Assembly: GCA_036497785.1 (NCBI GenBank)
Contig: DASXIW010000006.1
Span: 1 to 27,394, forward strand
Length of the DNA: 27,394 nt
Source of the DNA: DASXIW01 sp036497785
GTDB lineage: Bacteria > Pseudomonadota > Alphaproteobacteria > Acetobacterales > Acetobacteraceae
Direction: 5' to 3'
The notes below the pieces were generated by a model. It saw nothing but the letters and a program-made list of their open reading frames with translations. It ran no database searches and had not been told where the DNA came from. Within the stretch, counting starts at the first letter, position 1. The number at the start of each line of letters is the position of its first letter. Shown piece by piece: positions 1 through 8,500 of the stretch. A program made the position numbers and the translations under genes.

Positions 1-1
1 C

Positions 2-184
2 TGGCTGCCGGCAGGCACGCATGACTGGCGGAAATTCGTCATACCGGTGGAAATGGGGCAGGGGCTACGCGATGCCGGGCTGCGGGTTGCGGACGTTACC
101 GGGATGGCGCCGGACCTGCTGACCGGACGCTGGCGGACGACGCGCGATCTGGCGGTGAACTACATGGTGATGGCCGCGTCGTGA
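2..184 (+). CDS. ubiG: UbiG, ubiquinone biosynthesis O-methyltransferase (C-terminal fragment)
   Basis: The window opens inside this gene; only the last 60 codons are present. UbiG is a SAM-dependent methyltransferase that performs both O-methylations of ubiquinone synthesis. The fragment carries the family's conserved C-terminal blocks: W-L-P-x-G-T-H-D-W-R-K-F, then a G-L-R-V-x-D-x-T-G-M stretch, then T-R-D-L-A-V-N-Y-M just before the stop. The SAM-binding core lies outside the window, so its integrity cannot be judged. cysE follows in the same direction after a gap of about 95 bases. Confidence 0.85.
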   Translation, partial: WLPAGTHDWRKFVIPVEMGQGLRDAGLRVADVTGMAPDLLTGRWRTTRDLAVNYMVMAAS

Positions 185-278
185 TGGCGTGCAGGGGCCT
201 GGGCGGCGGCATATTGCCTGCGACGCGGACGATCCCAATCTGAGGCGCAGAAGCGATTTGCGGGAGGAGCAGGGTGCC

Positions 279-1130
279 ATGGTGAAGCTGTTTGCCGAGG
301 CCCGGTTCGCGCTGTGCGAGTCCGTGCCGCCTCCCGGAACGATCGAGGATTTGTGGAGCGGGTTGCGGCGCGAGGCGACGCAGATCGGCGAGCGGGACGG
401 GCTGATGCTGGCGCTGGTGACGCGGTTGGTGCTGAACCGCGCCGGCTTCGCGGAGGCACTGGCGCATCGGCTGGCCGGTAAGCTGGAAGATGCCGACCTG
501 CCCGCGCCGGTGCTGACCCGGCTGATGCTGGAAATATACGACCGGAACCCTGCCGTGCTGGAGGCCGCCGTGATGGATTTGCTGGCGGTGCGCGAGCGCG
601 ATCCGGCGAGCCCCGATCTGATCCTGGTGTTCTTGAACCTGAAGGGATTTCACGCCGTCCAGGCCTCGCGCGTCGCGCATGTGCTGTGGCGCGATGACCG
701 GCAGCCCTTGGCGCTGGTGATCCAGGCGCGGGCGGCCGAGGTGTTCGGCGTGGATATTCATCCCGCCGCGCGGCTGGGCTGCGGGATCATGATCGACCAT
801 GGCACCGGGGTGGTGATCGGCGAGACCGCGGTGGTGGAGGACGATGTGTCGCTGCTGCAGGGGGTGACGCTGGGGGGCACCGGCAAGGAGCGGGGCGACC
901 GGCATCCGAAGATAAGGCGCGGGGTGCTGATTGGGGCCGGGGCCAGCGTGCTGGGCAATATCGAGGTGGGCCATGGCGCCAAGGTGGGGGCGGGCAGCAT
1001 CGTGCTGGACAATGTAGCGCCGTTCACCACCGTTGTGGGCGTGCCGGCGCGGTCGGTCGGGCCGCGGCTGACCAGCGTGCCGGCCTACACCATGGACCAG
1101 ACCTTGCCGACGCCGGATTATTCGATCTGA
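279..1130 (+). CDS. cysE: Serine O-acetyltransferase
   Basis: A 283-aa protein that transfers acetyl from acetyl-CoA to L-serine, giving O-acetylserine for cysteine synthesis. The N-terminal half is the helical SATase domain (D-L-W-x-x-L-R-x-E-A). From about residue 160 there is a left-handed beta-helix hexapeptide-repeat domain with the typical V-D-I-H-P-A-A-x-x-G, D-H-G-T-G-V-V-I-G-E-T and L-L-Q-G-V-T-L-G-G-T-G-K segments. The catalytic His of the D-H-G-T-G motif is present. The ATG at 279 is chosen because GGAGGAG lies 9-14 bases upstream. An in-frame GTG at 189 would add 30 residues unlike the family. It converges on the SH3 gene, leaving 12 bases between stops. Confidence 0.93.
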   Translation: MVKLFAEARFALCESVPPPGTIEDLWSGLRREATQIGERDGLMLALVTRLVLNRAGFAEALAHRLAGKLEDADLPAPVLTRLMLEIYDRNPAVLEAAVMDLLAVRERDPASPDLILVFLNLKGFHAVQASRVAHVLWRDDRQPLALVIQARAAEVFGVDIHPAARLGCGIMIDHGTGVVIGETAVVEDDVSLLQGVTLGGTGKERGDRHPKIRRGVLIGAGASVLGNIEVGHGAKVGAGSIVLDNVAPFTTVVGVPARSVGPRLTSVPAYTMDQTLPTPDYSI

Positions 1131-1142
1131 TTTAGCTGCGCG

Positions 1143-2006
1143 TCAGTTGCCTACCGCTTCGCCGGGGTAGGTGCCCCAGAAATCGGTGCGCTTCAGCCAG
1201 CCGCGATAATCGGCGACCTGGAGTTCGCACCAGTCTTTGCCCAGTCCGCAGCTGCGGATGCGGCCGACCACGCCGGGTTTCAGCAAAGCGACGGGGCTTG
1301 AATCGTCCGAGGGGCCGCTGCGCAGGGTGCGTTCGGTGCCCTTGACGACGAAGCTGCGGCCGGAAACCAGCGTGGCCTGATGGACCCAGCCTTTGACGCC
1401 GTCCTGGTCTTCGACCAGCCGCCAGACCTCGAATTCGCGTTCGATCTGCACCGGCAAAGCGCGGCGATGATATTGCCATTCCACCGGGTAGCGCATGCCG
1501 GGGCCGCTGCGCAGGTTCACCTCATCGGTGCGGAACGACACCCAGCGCGGCAGAGGCAGGCCGGTGACGGCGCCTTTCGTGGTGTCAGCCGGTGGGGTGG
1601 CTTCGGCGGTGGGCGCGGGGGGTGCGGCGGGCTCGGCCGGTTTGGCGGGTGGCTTGGCTTCGGCCGGCTTGGCGGGGGGATGGCGCGGCGGCGGCGGCTT
1701 TTGGGCGTGGGTGTTGCGCGGCGACTGAACGACGGGGGTGCGATGGCCCGGTTCGGAATGACCGAGGGCGGATGGCGGATGGCCGGCCTTCGGGGTGAGC
1801 ACTGGACTGCTCAGCGGGGCGACCTGCTGCACAGACGTGATGGGGGCGGCCTGAGGCGGTCTGGTGGGCCGATTCGGGGTGGTGTGGCTGGTTTTGGGAG
1901 GGAGGGTCAGCACGCCGGGTGGCGGCGAATCCTGCGCGATGGCGGGCGCTGCCGCCAGCGTGAAAGCCAGACCCAGGCCAACGATCGCGAGAGCGCCGAT
2001 GTTCAT
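1143..2006 (-). CDS. Exported SH3-domain protein with proline-rich linker
   Basis: A 287-aa protein. It starts with a clear signal peptide: a hydrophobic stretch G-A-L-A-I-V-G-L-G-L-A-F-T-L followed by A-A-A-P-A-I-A-Q and a likely cut after about residue 25. Residues of about 26-150 form a low-complexity Pro/Ala/Lys/Thr linker. The C-terminal 130 residues hold two bacterial SH3-like repeats, the first with V-N-L-R-S-G-P-G-M-R-Y-P and the second with R-T-L-R-S-G-P-S, each ending in a G-W motif. Such domains (SH3_4 type) are thought to bind peptidoglycan or envelope proteins, so a periplasmic role is likely; the exact job is unknown. The ATG at 2006 is chosen because the signal peptide begins there. 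It lies 46 bases after the DsrE-like gene and may be cotranscribed with it. Confidence 0.8.
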   Translation of the reverse strand: MNIGALAIVGLGLAFTLAAAPAIAQDSPPPGVLTLPPKTSHTTPNRPTRPPQAAPITSVQQVAPLSSPVLTPKAGHPPSALGHSEPGHRTPVVQSPRNTHAQKPPPPRHPPAKPAEAKPPAKPAEPAAPPAPTAEATPPADTTKGAVTGLPLPRWVSFRTDEVNLRSGPGMRYPVEWQYHRRALPVQIEREFEVWRLVEDQDGVKGWVHQATLVSGRSFVVKGTERTLRSGPSDDSSPVALLKPGVVGRIRSCGLGKDWCELQVADYRGWLKRTDFWGTYPGEAVGN

Positions 2007-2052
2007 GACCCATCCGTGCCAAGCCGCGCCGCATCGGGTCAAGCCCTCGCGT

Positions 2053-2433
2053 TCACAGCGTAACGATCTGGCCCGTTTTCGTCGATTCGAGGAAGGTGGC
2101 GACGCCGGCGACCTGCACCTTCTCCGCCAGCGGGGCGGTGGTGAGGCCTGACATGTGCAGGCCGGCTTCGCAGACAATCAGGCGGACCCCCAGCTCCGCC
2201 GCAGCGTCGCGCAGCTCCGCCAGGCCGGCGACGCCATGGGCGCGGATGCGGGCGTCGCGGCCGGGGTCGTCCAGGCTGGACCAGTCGGCCAGCAAGGCGC
2301 GGCAGCCTTCATTGGTGGCGAACAGCACCACATCGCGGCCGATGGCGGCGGCGCCGCTGGCGAGCACGAAGGCGTAATGCGCCCGCTCATGCGTGCCGGA
2401 AATCAGCAATATGCCTAGTGTGTCAGACGGCAC
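2053..2433 (-). CDS. DsrE/DsrF-like small protein
   Basis: A 126-aa alpha/beta protein of the DsrE/DsrF/DrsH-like family. The N-terminal strand (L-G-I-L-L-I-S-G-T) and the D-V-V-L-F-A-T-N-E-G block are typical. Cys88 in the motif V-C-E-A-G-L-H-M-S-G-L corresponds to the Cys that accepts persulfide sulfur in some relatives. The only good start is a GTG at 2433, which gives an 11-bp overlap with the upstream moeB-like gene and so suggests translational coupling. Pairing with a MoeB/ThiF-type activator fits a sulfur-relay role, but this is inference; many family members have no proven function. Confidence 0.75.
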   Translation of the reverse strand: MPSDTLGILLISGTHERAHYAFVLASGAAAIGRDVVLFATNEGCRALLADWSSLDDPGRDARIRAHGVAGLAELRDAAAELGVRLIVCEAGLHMSGLTTAPLAEKVQVAGVATFLESTKTGQIVTL

Positions 2434-3247
2434 AGACGGGCTCGGCCACGCTTTGGTGGGCGGAGAGGTCGTGCAGCGTGGCGTGGGCGCCGCAGGCCGG
2501 GCAGGCGGGGTCGCGCTTCAGGCGGATGGTCCGGAAGCGTGTGGCCAGCGCATCCCAGATCAGCAGGCGGCCGGCCAGTGTCTCGCCGATGCCCATGATC
2601 TCCTTCAGCACCTCGGTGGCCTGCAGCGTGCCCATCACGCCGGTGACGGCGCCGAGCACGCCGGCTTCGGCGCAGCTTGGCACGAGGCCGTCCGGCGGCG
2701 GTTCGGGGTAGAGGCAGCGATAGCAGGGGAATGCCTCGCCCGCATGCGGCTTGTGGACGGAGAGCTGGCCTTCGAAGCGCAACACGGCGGCGGTGACCAA
2801 AGTGCGCTTCGCCAACACGCAGGCATCCGCGATCACGAAGCGGGCCGGGAAATTGTCGGTGCCGTCGCAGACGATGTCGTAGCCGGCGATCAGTTCGAGG
2901 GCGTTGTCCGGGGAGAGGCGGGCGTGGTGGGTCTCGATGGTGACCGCGGGGTTGATGGCGCGGGCGCGGGCGGCGGCGGCGTCCACCTTGGCGCGGCCAA
3001 TATCTGGCGTGGTGTGGGCGATCTGGCGTTGGAGATTGGACAGATCGACCGTGTCGTCGTCGATCAGGCCGATGGTGCCGATGCCGGCGGCGGCGAGATA
3101 GAGCAGCAGCGGACTGCCCAGGCCACCGGCGCCGACCACCAGCACGCGGGCCTCACGCAGTTTCGCCTGGCCGATGCCGCCCACTTCGGCCAGCAGGATA
3201 TGGCGGGAATAGCGGCGGATCTCGTCTTCGTCGAAATCGAGGTTCAT
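2423..3247 (-). CDS. moeB: MoeB/ThiF-family adenylyltransferase
   Basis: About 274 aa. It activates the C-terminal Gly-Gly of a ubiquitin-like sulfur carrier (MoaD or ThiS) by adenylation. The sequence shows R-Y-S-R-H-I-L-L at the start, the nucleotide-binding G-A-G-G-L-G-S-P loop, D-x-D-x-V-D-x-S-N-L-Q-R-Q, C-D-G-T-D-N-F, a zinc site from C-Y-R-C and C-P-A-C, and the catalytic-type Cys in P-S-C-A-E-A-G-V-L-G. There is no rhodanese domain. In-frame ATGs at 3247, 3256 and 3265 are all possible; 3247 is chosen because the protein then starts M-N-L-D-F as in relatives. ThiF and MoeB cannot be separated from sequence alone, and no moaD or thiS lies in the window. It is divergent from queC. Confidence 0.85.
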   Translation of the reverse strand: MNLDFDEDEIRRYSRHILLAEVGGIGQAKLREARVLVVGAGGLGSPLLLYLAAAGIGTIGLIDDDTVDLSNLQRQIAHTTPDIGRAKVDAAAARARAINPAVTIETHHARLSPDNALELIAGYDIVCDGTDNFPARFVIADACVLAKRTLVTAAVLRFEGQLSVHKPHAGEAFPCYRCLYPEPPPDGLVPSCAEAGVLGAVTGVMGTLQATEVLKEIMGIGETLAGRLLIWDALATRFRTIRLKRDPACPACGAHATLHDLSAHQSVAEPVCAV

Positions 3248-3327
3248 CGGCAACATATAGGACATCCAGCGCGCGGGACGAAGACGCGGTTTCATGCAAG
3301 ATTGCCGGCCCGTTGAGGAGTGCGCGC

Positions 3328-4035
3328 ATGAATATATCCGAGTCGGCGCTGGTGGTGTTTTCCGGTGGCCAGGATTCCACGACATGTCTGGCCTGGGCGC
3401 TGGACCGGTTCGCCCATGTTGAGACCGTGGGATTCGCCTATGGCCAGCGCCATGCCGTGGAGCTGAGCTGCCGCGCGCCGCTGCGCGAGGCGTTGGCGGG
3501 GCTGGGGGAATGGGGCACACGGCTGGGGCGGGATCATCTGGTGGACATCTCCGGCGGGATGTCGGCGGTGGGCGCGACGGCAATGACCTCCGACAGCGAA
3601 ATCCGCATGACCGAGGAGGGGCTGCCAAGCACCTTCGTGCCCGGGCGCAACCTGCTGTTCCTGACCTATGCCGCCGCGATTGCCTTCCGCCGGGGGCTGC
3701 GGCATGTGGTGGCCGGCATGTGCGAGACGGATTTCTCCGGCTACCCGGATTGCCGGGACGACACCATCAAGGCCATGCAGCTCGCGCTAAACCTGGGGAT
3801 GAACCGGCGCTTCGTGCTGGAAACACCGCTCATGTGGGTGGACAAGGAAGGCACCTGGGATATGGCCGAACGCCTGGGCGGCCACGCGCTGGTGTCGCTG
3901 ATCGTCGAGCAAACGCATAGCTGCTATCTCGGTGACCGGACGCACCGGCAGGACTGGGGCTATGGCTGCGGCACCTGCCCAGCCTGCGAATTGCGGGCGA
4001 ACGGATGGCAGCGCTGGCGGGCTCGCCGGGCGTGA
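3328..4035 (+). CDS. queC: 7-cyano-7-deazaguanine synthase QueC
   Basis: A 235-aa enzyme of the PP-loop ATPase family that turns 7-carboxy-7-deazaguanine, ammonia and ATP into preQ0, the precursor of queuosine. The PP-loop S-G-G-Q-D-S is at residues 12-17. The motif C-E-T-D-F-S-G-Y-P-D-C-R-D and the four-Cys zinc site near the C-terminus (H-S-C-Y then G-C-G-T-C-P-A-C) are all present. GAGGAG lies 8 bases before the ATG at 3328, which favours that start over the TTG at 3313. It stands alone; queD, queE and folE are not in the window. An inverted-repeat element follows 19 bases after the stop. Confidence 0.95.
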   Translation: MNISESALVVFSGGQDSTTCLAWALDRFAHVETVGFAYGQRHAVELSCRAPLREALAGLGEWGTRLGRDHLVDISGGMSAVGATAMTSDSEIRMTEEGLPSTFVPGRNLLFLTYAAAIAFRRGLRHVVAGMCETDFSGYPDCRDDTIKAMQLALNLGMNRRFVLETPLMWVDKEGTWDMAERLGGHALVSLIVEQTHSCYLGDRTHRQDWGYGCGTCPACELRANGWQRWRARRA

Positions 4036-4054
4036 GCTGGTCGGTGGGGGCAGG

Positions 4055-4314
4055 AAGGAAGGTCGGGCTCTGCCCGAACCCGCAAAGGGGCATTAGCCCC
4101 TTTGATCCCGTTACTTCGGGTGGGTTGGTTTTCTTTCTTTTGCGCCGCAGGCCATCAAATCCCGCAACACCGGCGATAGGGGCGCGGTTGTCTCGCATTT
4201 TGGGCTTCGCCGCCCTCCACATCCAAATCGTGAGATTTCTCTCGGCCGCACGTGGTCATGGGATCAAAGGGGCTACTGCCCCTTTGCGGGTTCGGGCAGA
4301 GCCCGACCTTCCTT
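4055..4314. repeat. Non-coding element with 55-bp terminal inverted repeats, copy 1
   Basis: The left arm is 4055-4109 and the right arm 4260-4314; the right arm is the reverse complement of the left at 54 of 55 positions. Each arm contains two hairpins. In the left arm, TCGGGC/GCCCGA has loop TCT (4063-4077), and CAAAGGGGC/GCCCCTTTG has loop ATTA (4083-4104). The 150-bp interior carries no convincing gene. A related element lies at 19342-19607 in the opposite orientation. This fills the whole queC-yhaO gap. The arm hairpins could end queC transcription, and the right arm sits only 30 bases before the next gene. It is best described as a MITE- or REP-like repeat; no transposase is present, and a known family name is not recognised. 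Confidence 0.85.
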
Positions 4315-4344
4315 CACTGTCTTTCTTTCCATGAGGCACGCCGC

Positions 4345-5595
4345 ATGAGCGATTTTCGGTTTTTGCATGCGGCTGACTTGCATCTGGATAGCCCGCTGCG
4401 CGGATTGGAGGATGATCCGACCGCGCCGGCGGCCCAGATTCGCAATGCCAGTCGGATTGCGTTGGGGCGGTTGGTGGATCTGGCGTTGGAGGAGGATGTC
4501 GCGTTTTTGCTGATTGCGGGTGATGTGTACGACGGGGATTGGCCGGATTATCGCACCGGACATTTCTTCATGCAGCAGGCGGCGCGGCTGACGCGGGCGG
4601 GCAAGCATGTGTTTGTCATTCGCGGCAATCATGATGCGCAGAACCGGATGACGCGCACGCTGCGTGCGACCGATGACAGGCTGGTGATTTTCGACTCCGC
4701 GCGGGCGCATACGCACCGGCTGGAACGGTTTGGCGTTGCCATTCATGGCCAGAGCTTCGCCGAGCAGGAGGATACGCGGAATCTGGCGAAGGGCTATCCG
4801 AAAGCTGAGGCGGGCATGCTGAATATCGGCATGCTGCACAGCTCGGTGGATGGGCGGCCGGGCCATGGCAGCTACGCCCCGTGCACGACGGAGGATTTGC
4901 TGGCGCTTGGCTACGACTATGTCGCGCTGGGGCATATCCATAGGCGGGAGGTTTTGTCCGAAGCGCCGTGGATCGTGTTTCCCGGCAATTTGCAGGGGCG
5001 GCACGCCAACGAGCCGGGGGCAAAGGGCGCCACGATGGTGACGGTGGCGGGCGGGCGGATCGCGGGGATCGCGCATCGGGTGCTGGATGCGTTTCGCTGG
5101 GCGCGGGTCGAGGTGGATGTGGCCGGCGCGGAAAGCGAGGATGCGGCGCTTGCCATGGTGCATGCGGCGCTGGCCGATGCGTTGAGGGATTCCGAAGGGC
5201 GCCATCTCGCCGCGCGGGTGACGCTGACCGGCGCGACGGGATTGCATGCGGCGCTAGCGCGCGATCTGGCGGGGTTGCGCGAGCGTGTGGCGCATGAGGC
5301 GCATCAGGTGGATCCGGCGCGGTTGTGGGTCGAGGCGGTGCGGCTACGGACGGCGCCGGCGCTGGATCTGGACGGGCTGCGCGGGCGGGGCGATGCGCTG
5401 GGCGTGCTGGTGCGGCATATGGAAGCGCTGGTGGCCGATCCGCCGGCCGATTTGCTGGGGGGGTGGTCGGCCGATCTGCTGGCCAAGCTGCCGCCGCAAT
5501 CGCTGCCGGAGGATCATCCGTTGCGCGAGGCCGAAAGCGCCGACTTGCTCGGGCGGGCGCGCGATTTGTTGCTGGCGGCGCTGGCGGGTGGGTGA
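4345..5595 (+). CDS. YhaO-type DNA repair metallophosphoesterase (SbcD/Mre11-like)
   Basis: A 416-aa calcineurin-like nuclease. The metal-binding blocks are in order: D11-x-H13 (A-A-D-L-H-L-D-S-P), G-D60-V-Y-D, G-N95-H96-D97, G-M-L-H-S-S and G-H-I-H-R-R. About 150 C-terminal residues follow as a capping region. The D-L-H-L-D-S-P start and the length match the YhaO branch of SbcD/Mre11 relatives rather than classical SbcD. The next gene is its expected ATPase partner, starting one base after this stop, so the pair should be translated together. The ATG at 4345 is chosen because the conserved N-terminus M-S-D-F-R-F-L-H-A-A-D starts there, with GAGG upstream. Confidence 0.88.
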   Translation: MSDFRFLHAADLHLDSPLRGLEDDPTAPAAQIRNASRIALGRLVDLALEEDVAFLLIAGDVYDGDWPDYRTGHFFMQQAARLTRAGKHVFVIRGNHDAQNRMTRTLRATDDRLVIFDSARAHTHRLERFGVAIHGQSFAEQEDTRNLAKGYPKAEAGMLNIGMLHSSVDGRPGHGSYAPCTTEDLLALGYDYVALGHIHRREVLSEAPWIVFPGNLQGRHANEPGAKGATMVTVAGGRIAGIAHRVLDAFRWARVEVDVAGAESEDAALAMVHAALADALRDSEGRHLAARVTLTGATGLHAALARDLAGLRERVAHEAHQVDPARLWVEAVRLRTAPALDLDGLRGRGDALGVLVRHMEALVADPPADLLGGWSADLLAKLPPQSLPEDHPLREAESADLLGRARDLLLAALAGG

Positions 5596-5596
5596 G

Positions 5597-8500
5597 ATGC
5601 GGCTTTCCGGATTTATTCTCGACAGCTACGGGCCGTTTCGTCATTGCGTGCTGGATTTCGATCCGCAGCCGGGGCGGCTCAATCTGCTGGTGGCGCCGAA
5701 CGGGCGCGGCAAATCGGTGATACGGCGGGCGCTCGGGGATTTTCTGTTCGATATTCCCGAGCGTACGCCGATGGGTTTTCTGCATGGCATGCAGCAGATG
5801 CGCCTGCAGGGGCGTATCGCGGTGGATGGGGCGGAGCGGCTGCTGGTGCGGCGCAAGGGGCGTGGCAACACGCTGGCCGATGGGGCGGATTCGGCGGTGG
5901 CGCCGGAGGAGTATCGCCGGCTGATCGGGGCGGCGGATCGCGCGTTGTTCGAGCAGCTATTCGCGCTGGATACCGGGCTGTTGCGCAAGGGCGCTGGCGA
6001 GTTGCTGGAGTCCGAGGGGCGGCTAGGGCAGGTGCTGTTCGCCGGGGGCGGCGGGCTGGGGCAGGTGAAGAGCCTGCTGGAGAGCCTGATCGCGCGGCGC
6101 GACGATATCGGGCGGGCCGACCGGCGGCAGCGGAGCAAGCCGCTTTGGGCGGCGCTGGACAGCCTGGAACAGGCCGGGCGCGACCTGCGCGATGCGGCGC
6201 TGCGGCCGGAGGAATGGCGGGCGCTGGAGAAGCGCGTGGCCGATGCGCAGGAGCAGCTGGACCGGTTGCGCCGCGAGCGGGCGGGCACCGAGGCCGAACT
6301 GGACCGGATCAGGCTGGTGCGCGCCGTCCGCCCCTGGCTGGCGGCGCGGCGGGCGGCGCGCATGCTGCTGGAGGGGGCGGCGGACGTGCCCCGGTTGGAT
6401 GCGGCGTCCGAGAAATCCTGGCGCGATGGGCTGACGGCGCATGCGCAGGCCTTGAGCGCGGCGGAAGCGACGGCGCGGCATCTGGAGGCCCAGGGGGAGG
6501 CGCCCGAGGAGGGGCCTCGCGACGATCCGGTGGTGGCAGCCGCCGCCTCCATCGAGGCGTTGGCCGATTTGCGGGGTGTGGCGGCGCAGGCGGCGCGGGA
6601 TTTGCCGCCGGTGGTGGCGCGACTGGAAGCGTCCGAGGAGGTGATGGCGCGGCTGCGGCATGAATTGGGGTGGGATGCGGCGGTGGTGCTTCCGCCGGCG
6701 CCCGCCGTGCGGGGCGCGAAGCAGCGTTTGTCCGCCCGGCCTGCTTTGGCCGAAAAGGCTGTGTTGGCAGCGCGGGAAGAGGCGGAAGCCGGGCGGCGGC
6801 TGGCAGCGGTATTGGCCGAGCGGGACGCGCTGCCGGCTCCTGCGGATGTGAGCGTGCTGACCGCCATGGCCGCCGCGCTGCGCGGCCAGGGCGATCCGGG
6901 CCGGCGAGTGGAGGCGGCGCGTGACCGGCGGCGCGAGGCGGAGGCGGCGTTGCGTGAGGCGCTGGCCGCGATCCCCGATCGCGTGTTTTCGGCGGGCGAT
7001 CTGGATGGGACGGTGGCGCCCTCGGCGGCCGCGCTGTCGGCGGCGGAGACCCGGTTGTCCGATGCGTCGGCCGCGCGAAAGGCCGCGCAGGCGGAGCTGG
7101 ACCGGCTAGACCGCGGCATAAGGTCGGCGCAGGCTGAGCTGGTGGCGATCATGCGGGAGGCGTCGCTGCCCGATCCCGACGCGCTGGCCGCCGCGCGGGC
7201 GGAGCGGGACCGGCTTTGGGCCCTGGTGCATCGTGCGGCGTTCGGGCCGGCCGGCGATGCGCCGGTGCTGGCAGAGGCGACGCCGCTGCCAATTGCTTTC
7301 GACCGCGCCTTGCATTTTGCCGATTTAGTCGCGGATGCGCTGGTGGCCCATAGCGCCCAGGTGGCGCAATCCGCGACGCTGCGCGAGCGACTTGCGGCGT
7401 TGCGCGCGGAGCACGGGATTGCCGCGGGGACGCTGGCGGCAGCGGATGCGGATTTGGAAAAGGCGCAGGCCGGGCTTGCTGAACTGGCGGTGGCGGCGGG
7501 TGCTGGCCAAGCTGTGCTGCCGGCGGCGTTGCGGGCGTTTCTCGCGGCGCGGCAAGTGGCGGTCGATCGGCGCGCGGCGCTGGCGCGCGCGGCGGGCGAT
7601 GAGGCGGAGCTTGCGGAGTCGTTGACCCTATCGGGTTGCCGGTTGGCGGTGGCGCTGGGACGGGGGGCGCCGGCGCTGGCCGATTTGCCCGGGCTGCTGG
7701 CCGAGGCGGATCGGGCCATCGAGGCCGCGCGGGATCACCAATCCCGTGCGCGGGAGCTGGGTGAACGCTTGGCCACATTGCAACACGATGCTGCCGCCCG
7801 GGCGGCGGAGGCGGACCGTGCGCGTGCGGCGCTGGCGGCGTGGGAAGATGGCTGGCGGGGGGCGGCGCCGGTGCTGTCGCGGCCGGATGGCGAAGCGGCG
7901 GAGGCCACGTTGGCGGCGCTCGATCTGATCGAGGCGTTGCGCGCGGCGCAAACCGCCGCCGCCGAGGATCATGCGCGGAGCACGAAGATGCGTGACACCA
8001 TCGCGGGTTTTGCCGCCGCCGTGGTGTCGCTGGCGCGGCGGCTTGCGCCCGATCTGATGGAAGCGCCGCCGGGCGAGGCGGCGATGGCGCTGGCGGGACG
8101 GCTGACCCAGGCCCGTGAGATCGCGGCAAGGGAGGATACGCGGCGCAAGGCGTTGCGGGAGGCGGCGTCGGCGGCGATGGCCGCACGGGAGCAGGCGGAG
8201 GTGGCGTCCCGCCATCTGGCGGCTTTGCGCACGGCATTGCGCGCGGCCGATGACGACGAGGCGGAAATCCAGCTGCGGCGTGCGCATGAGGTGGCCTCGG
8301 CTGAGGCGAATCTTGCCCATGTCGAGCTGCAACTGCGCCAACTCGGCCGGGGCGAGCCTTTGGCCGAGCTGGAGCGGCTGGCCGAGGAAACCCATGAGAG
8401 CGAGGAGGCGTTTGCGCAATTGACCGCGCGCGCTGCCGCGTTGAGCGGCGAGTTGGAAAGCGGAACCGCCGAATGGCGCAGTGCCGGCGAGGCGCGCGAT

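Noticed and set aside
189..278. Upstream GTG start for cysE adding 30 residues
   Set aside because: The extra residues are unlike the family, and a strong GGAGGAG site lies before the ATG at 279.
4055..4314. CRISPR array or small coding gene in the queC-yhaO gap
   Set aside because: There are only two inverted arms and no regular direct repeats with spacers; the open frames across it are just extensions of neighbouring frames.
5641..7719. Long minus-strand open frame opposite the YhaN-type gene (692 codons)
   Set aside because: The product is almost only Ala/Ser/Arg, typical of antisense of a GC-rich coiled-coil gene; the plus strand has Walker and signature motifs.
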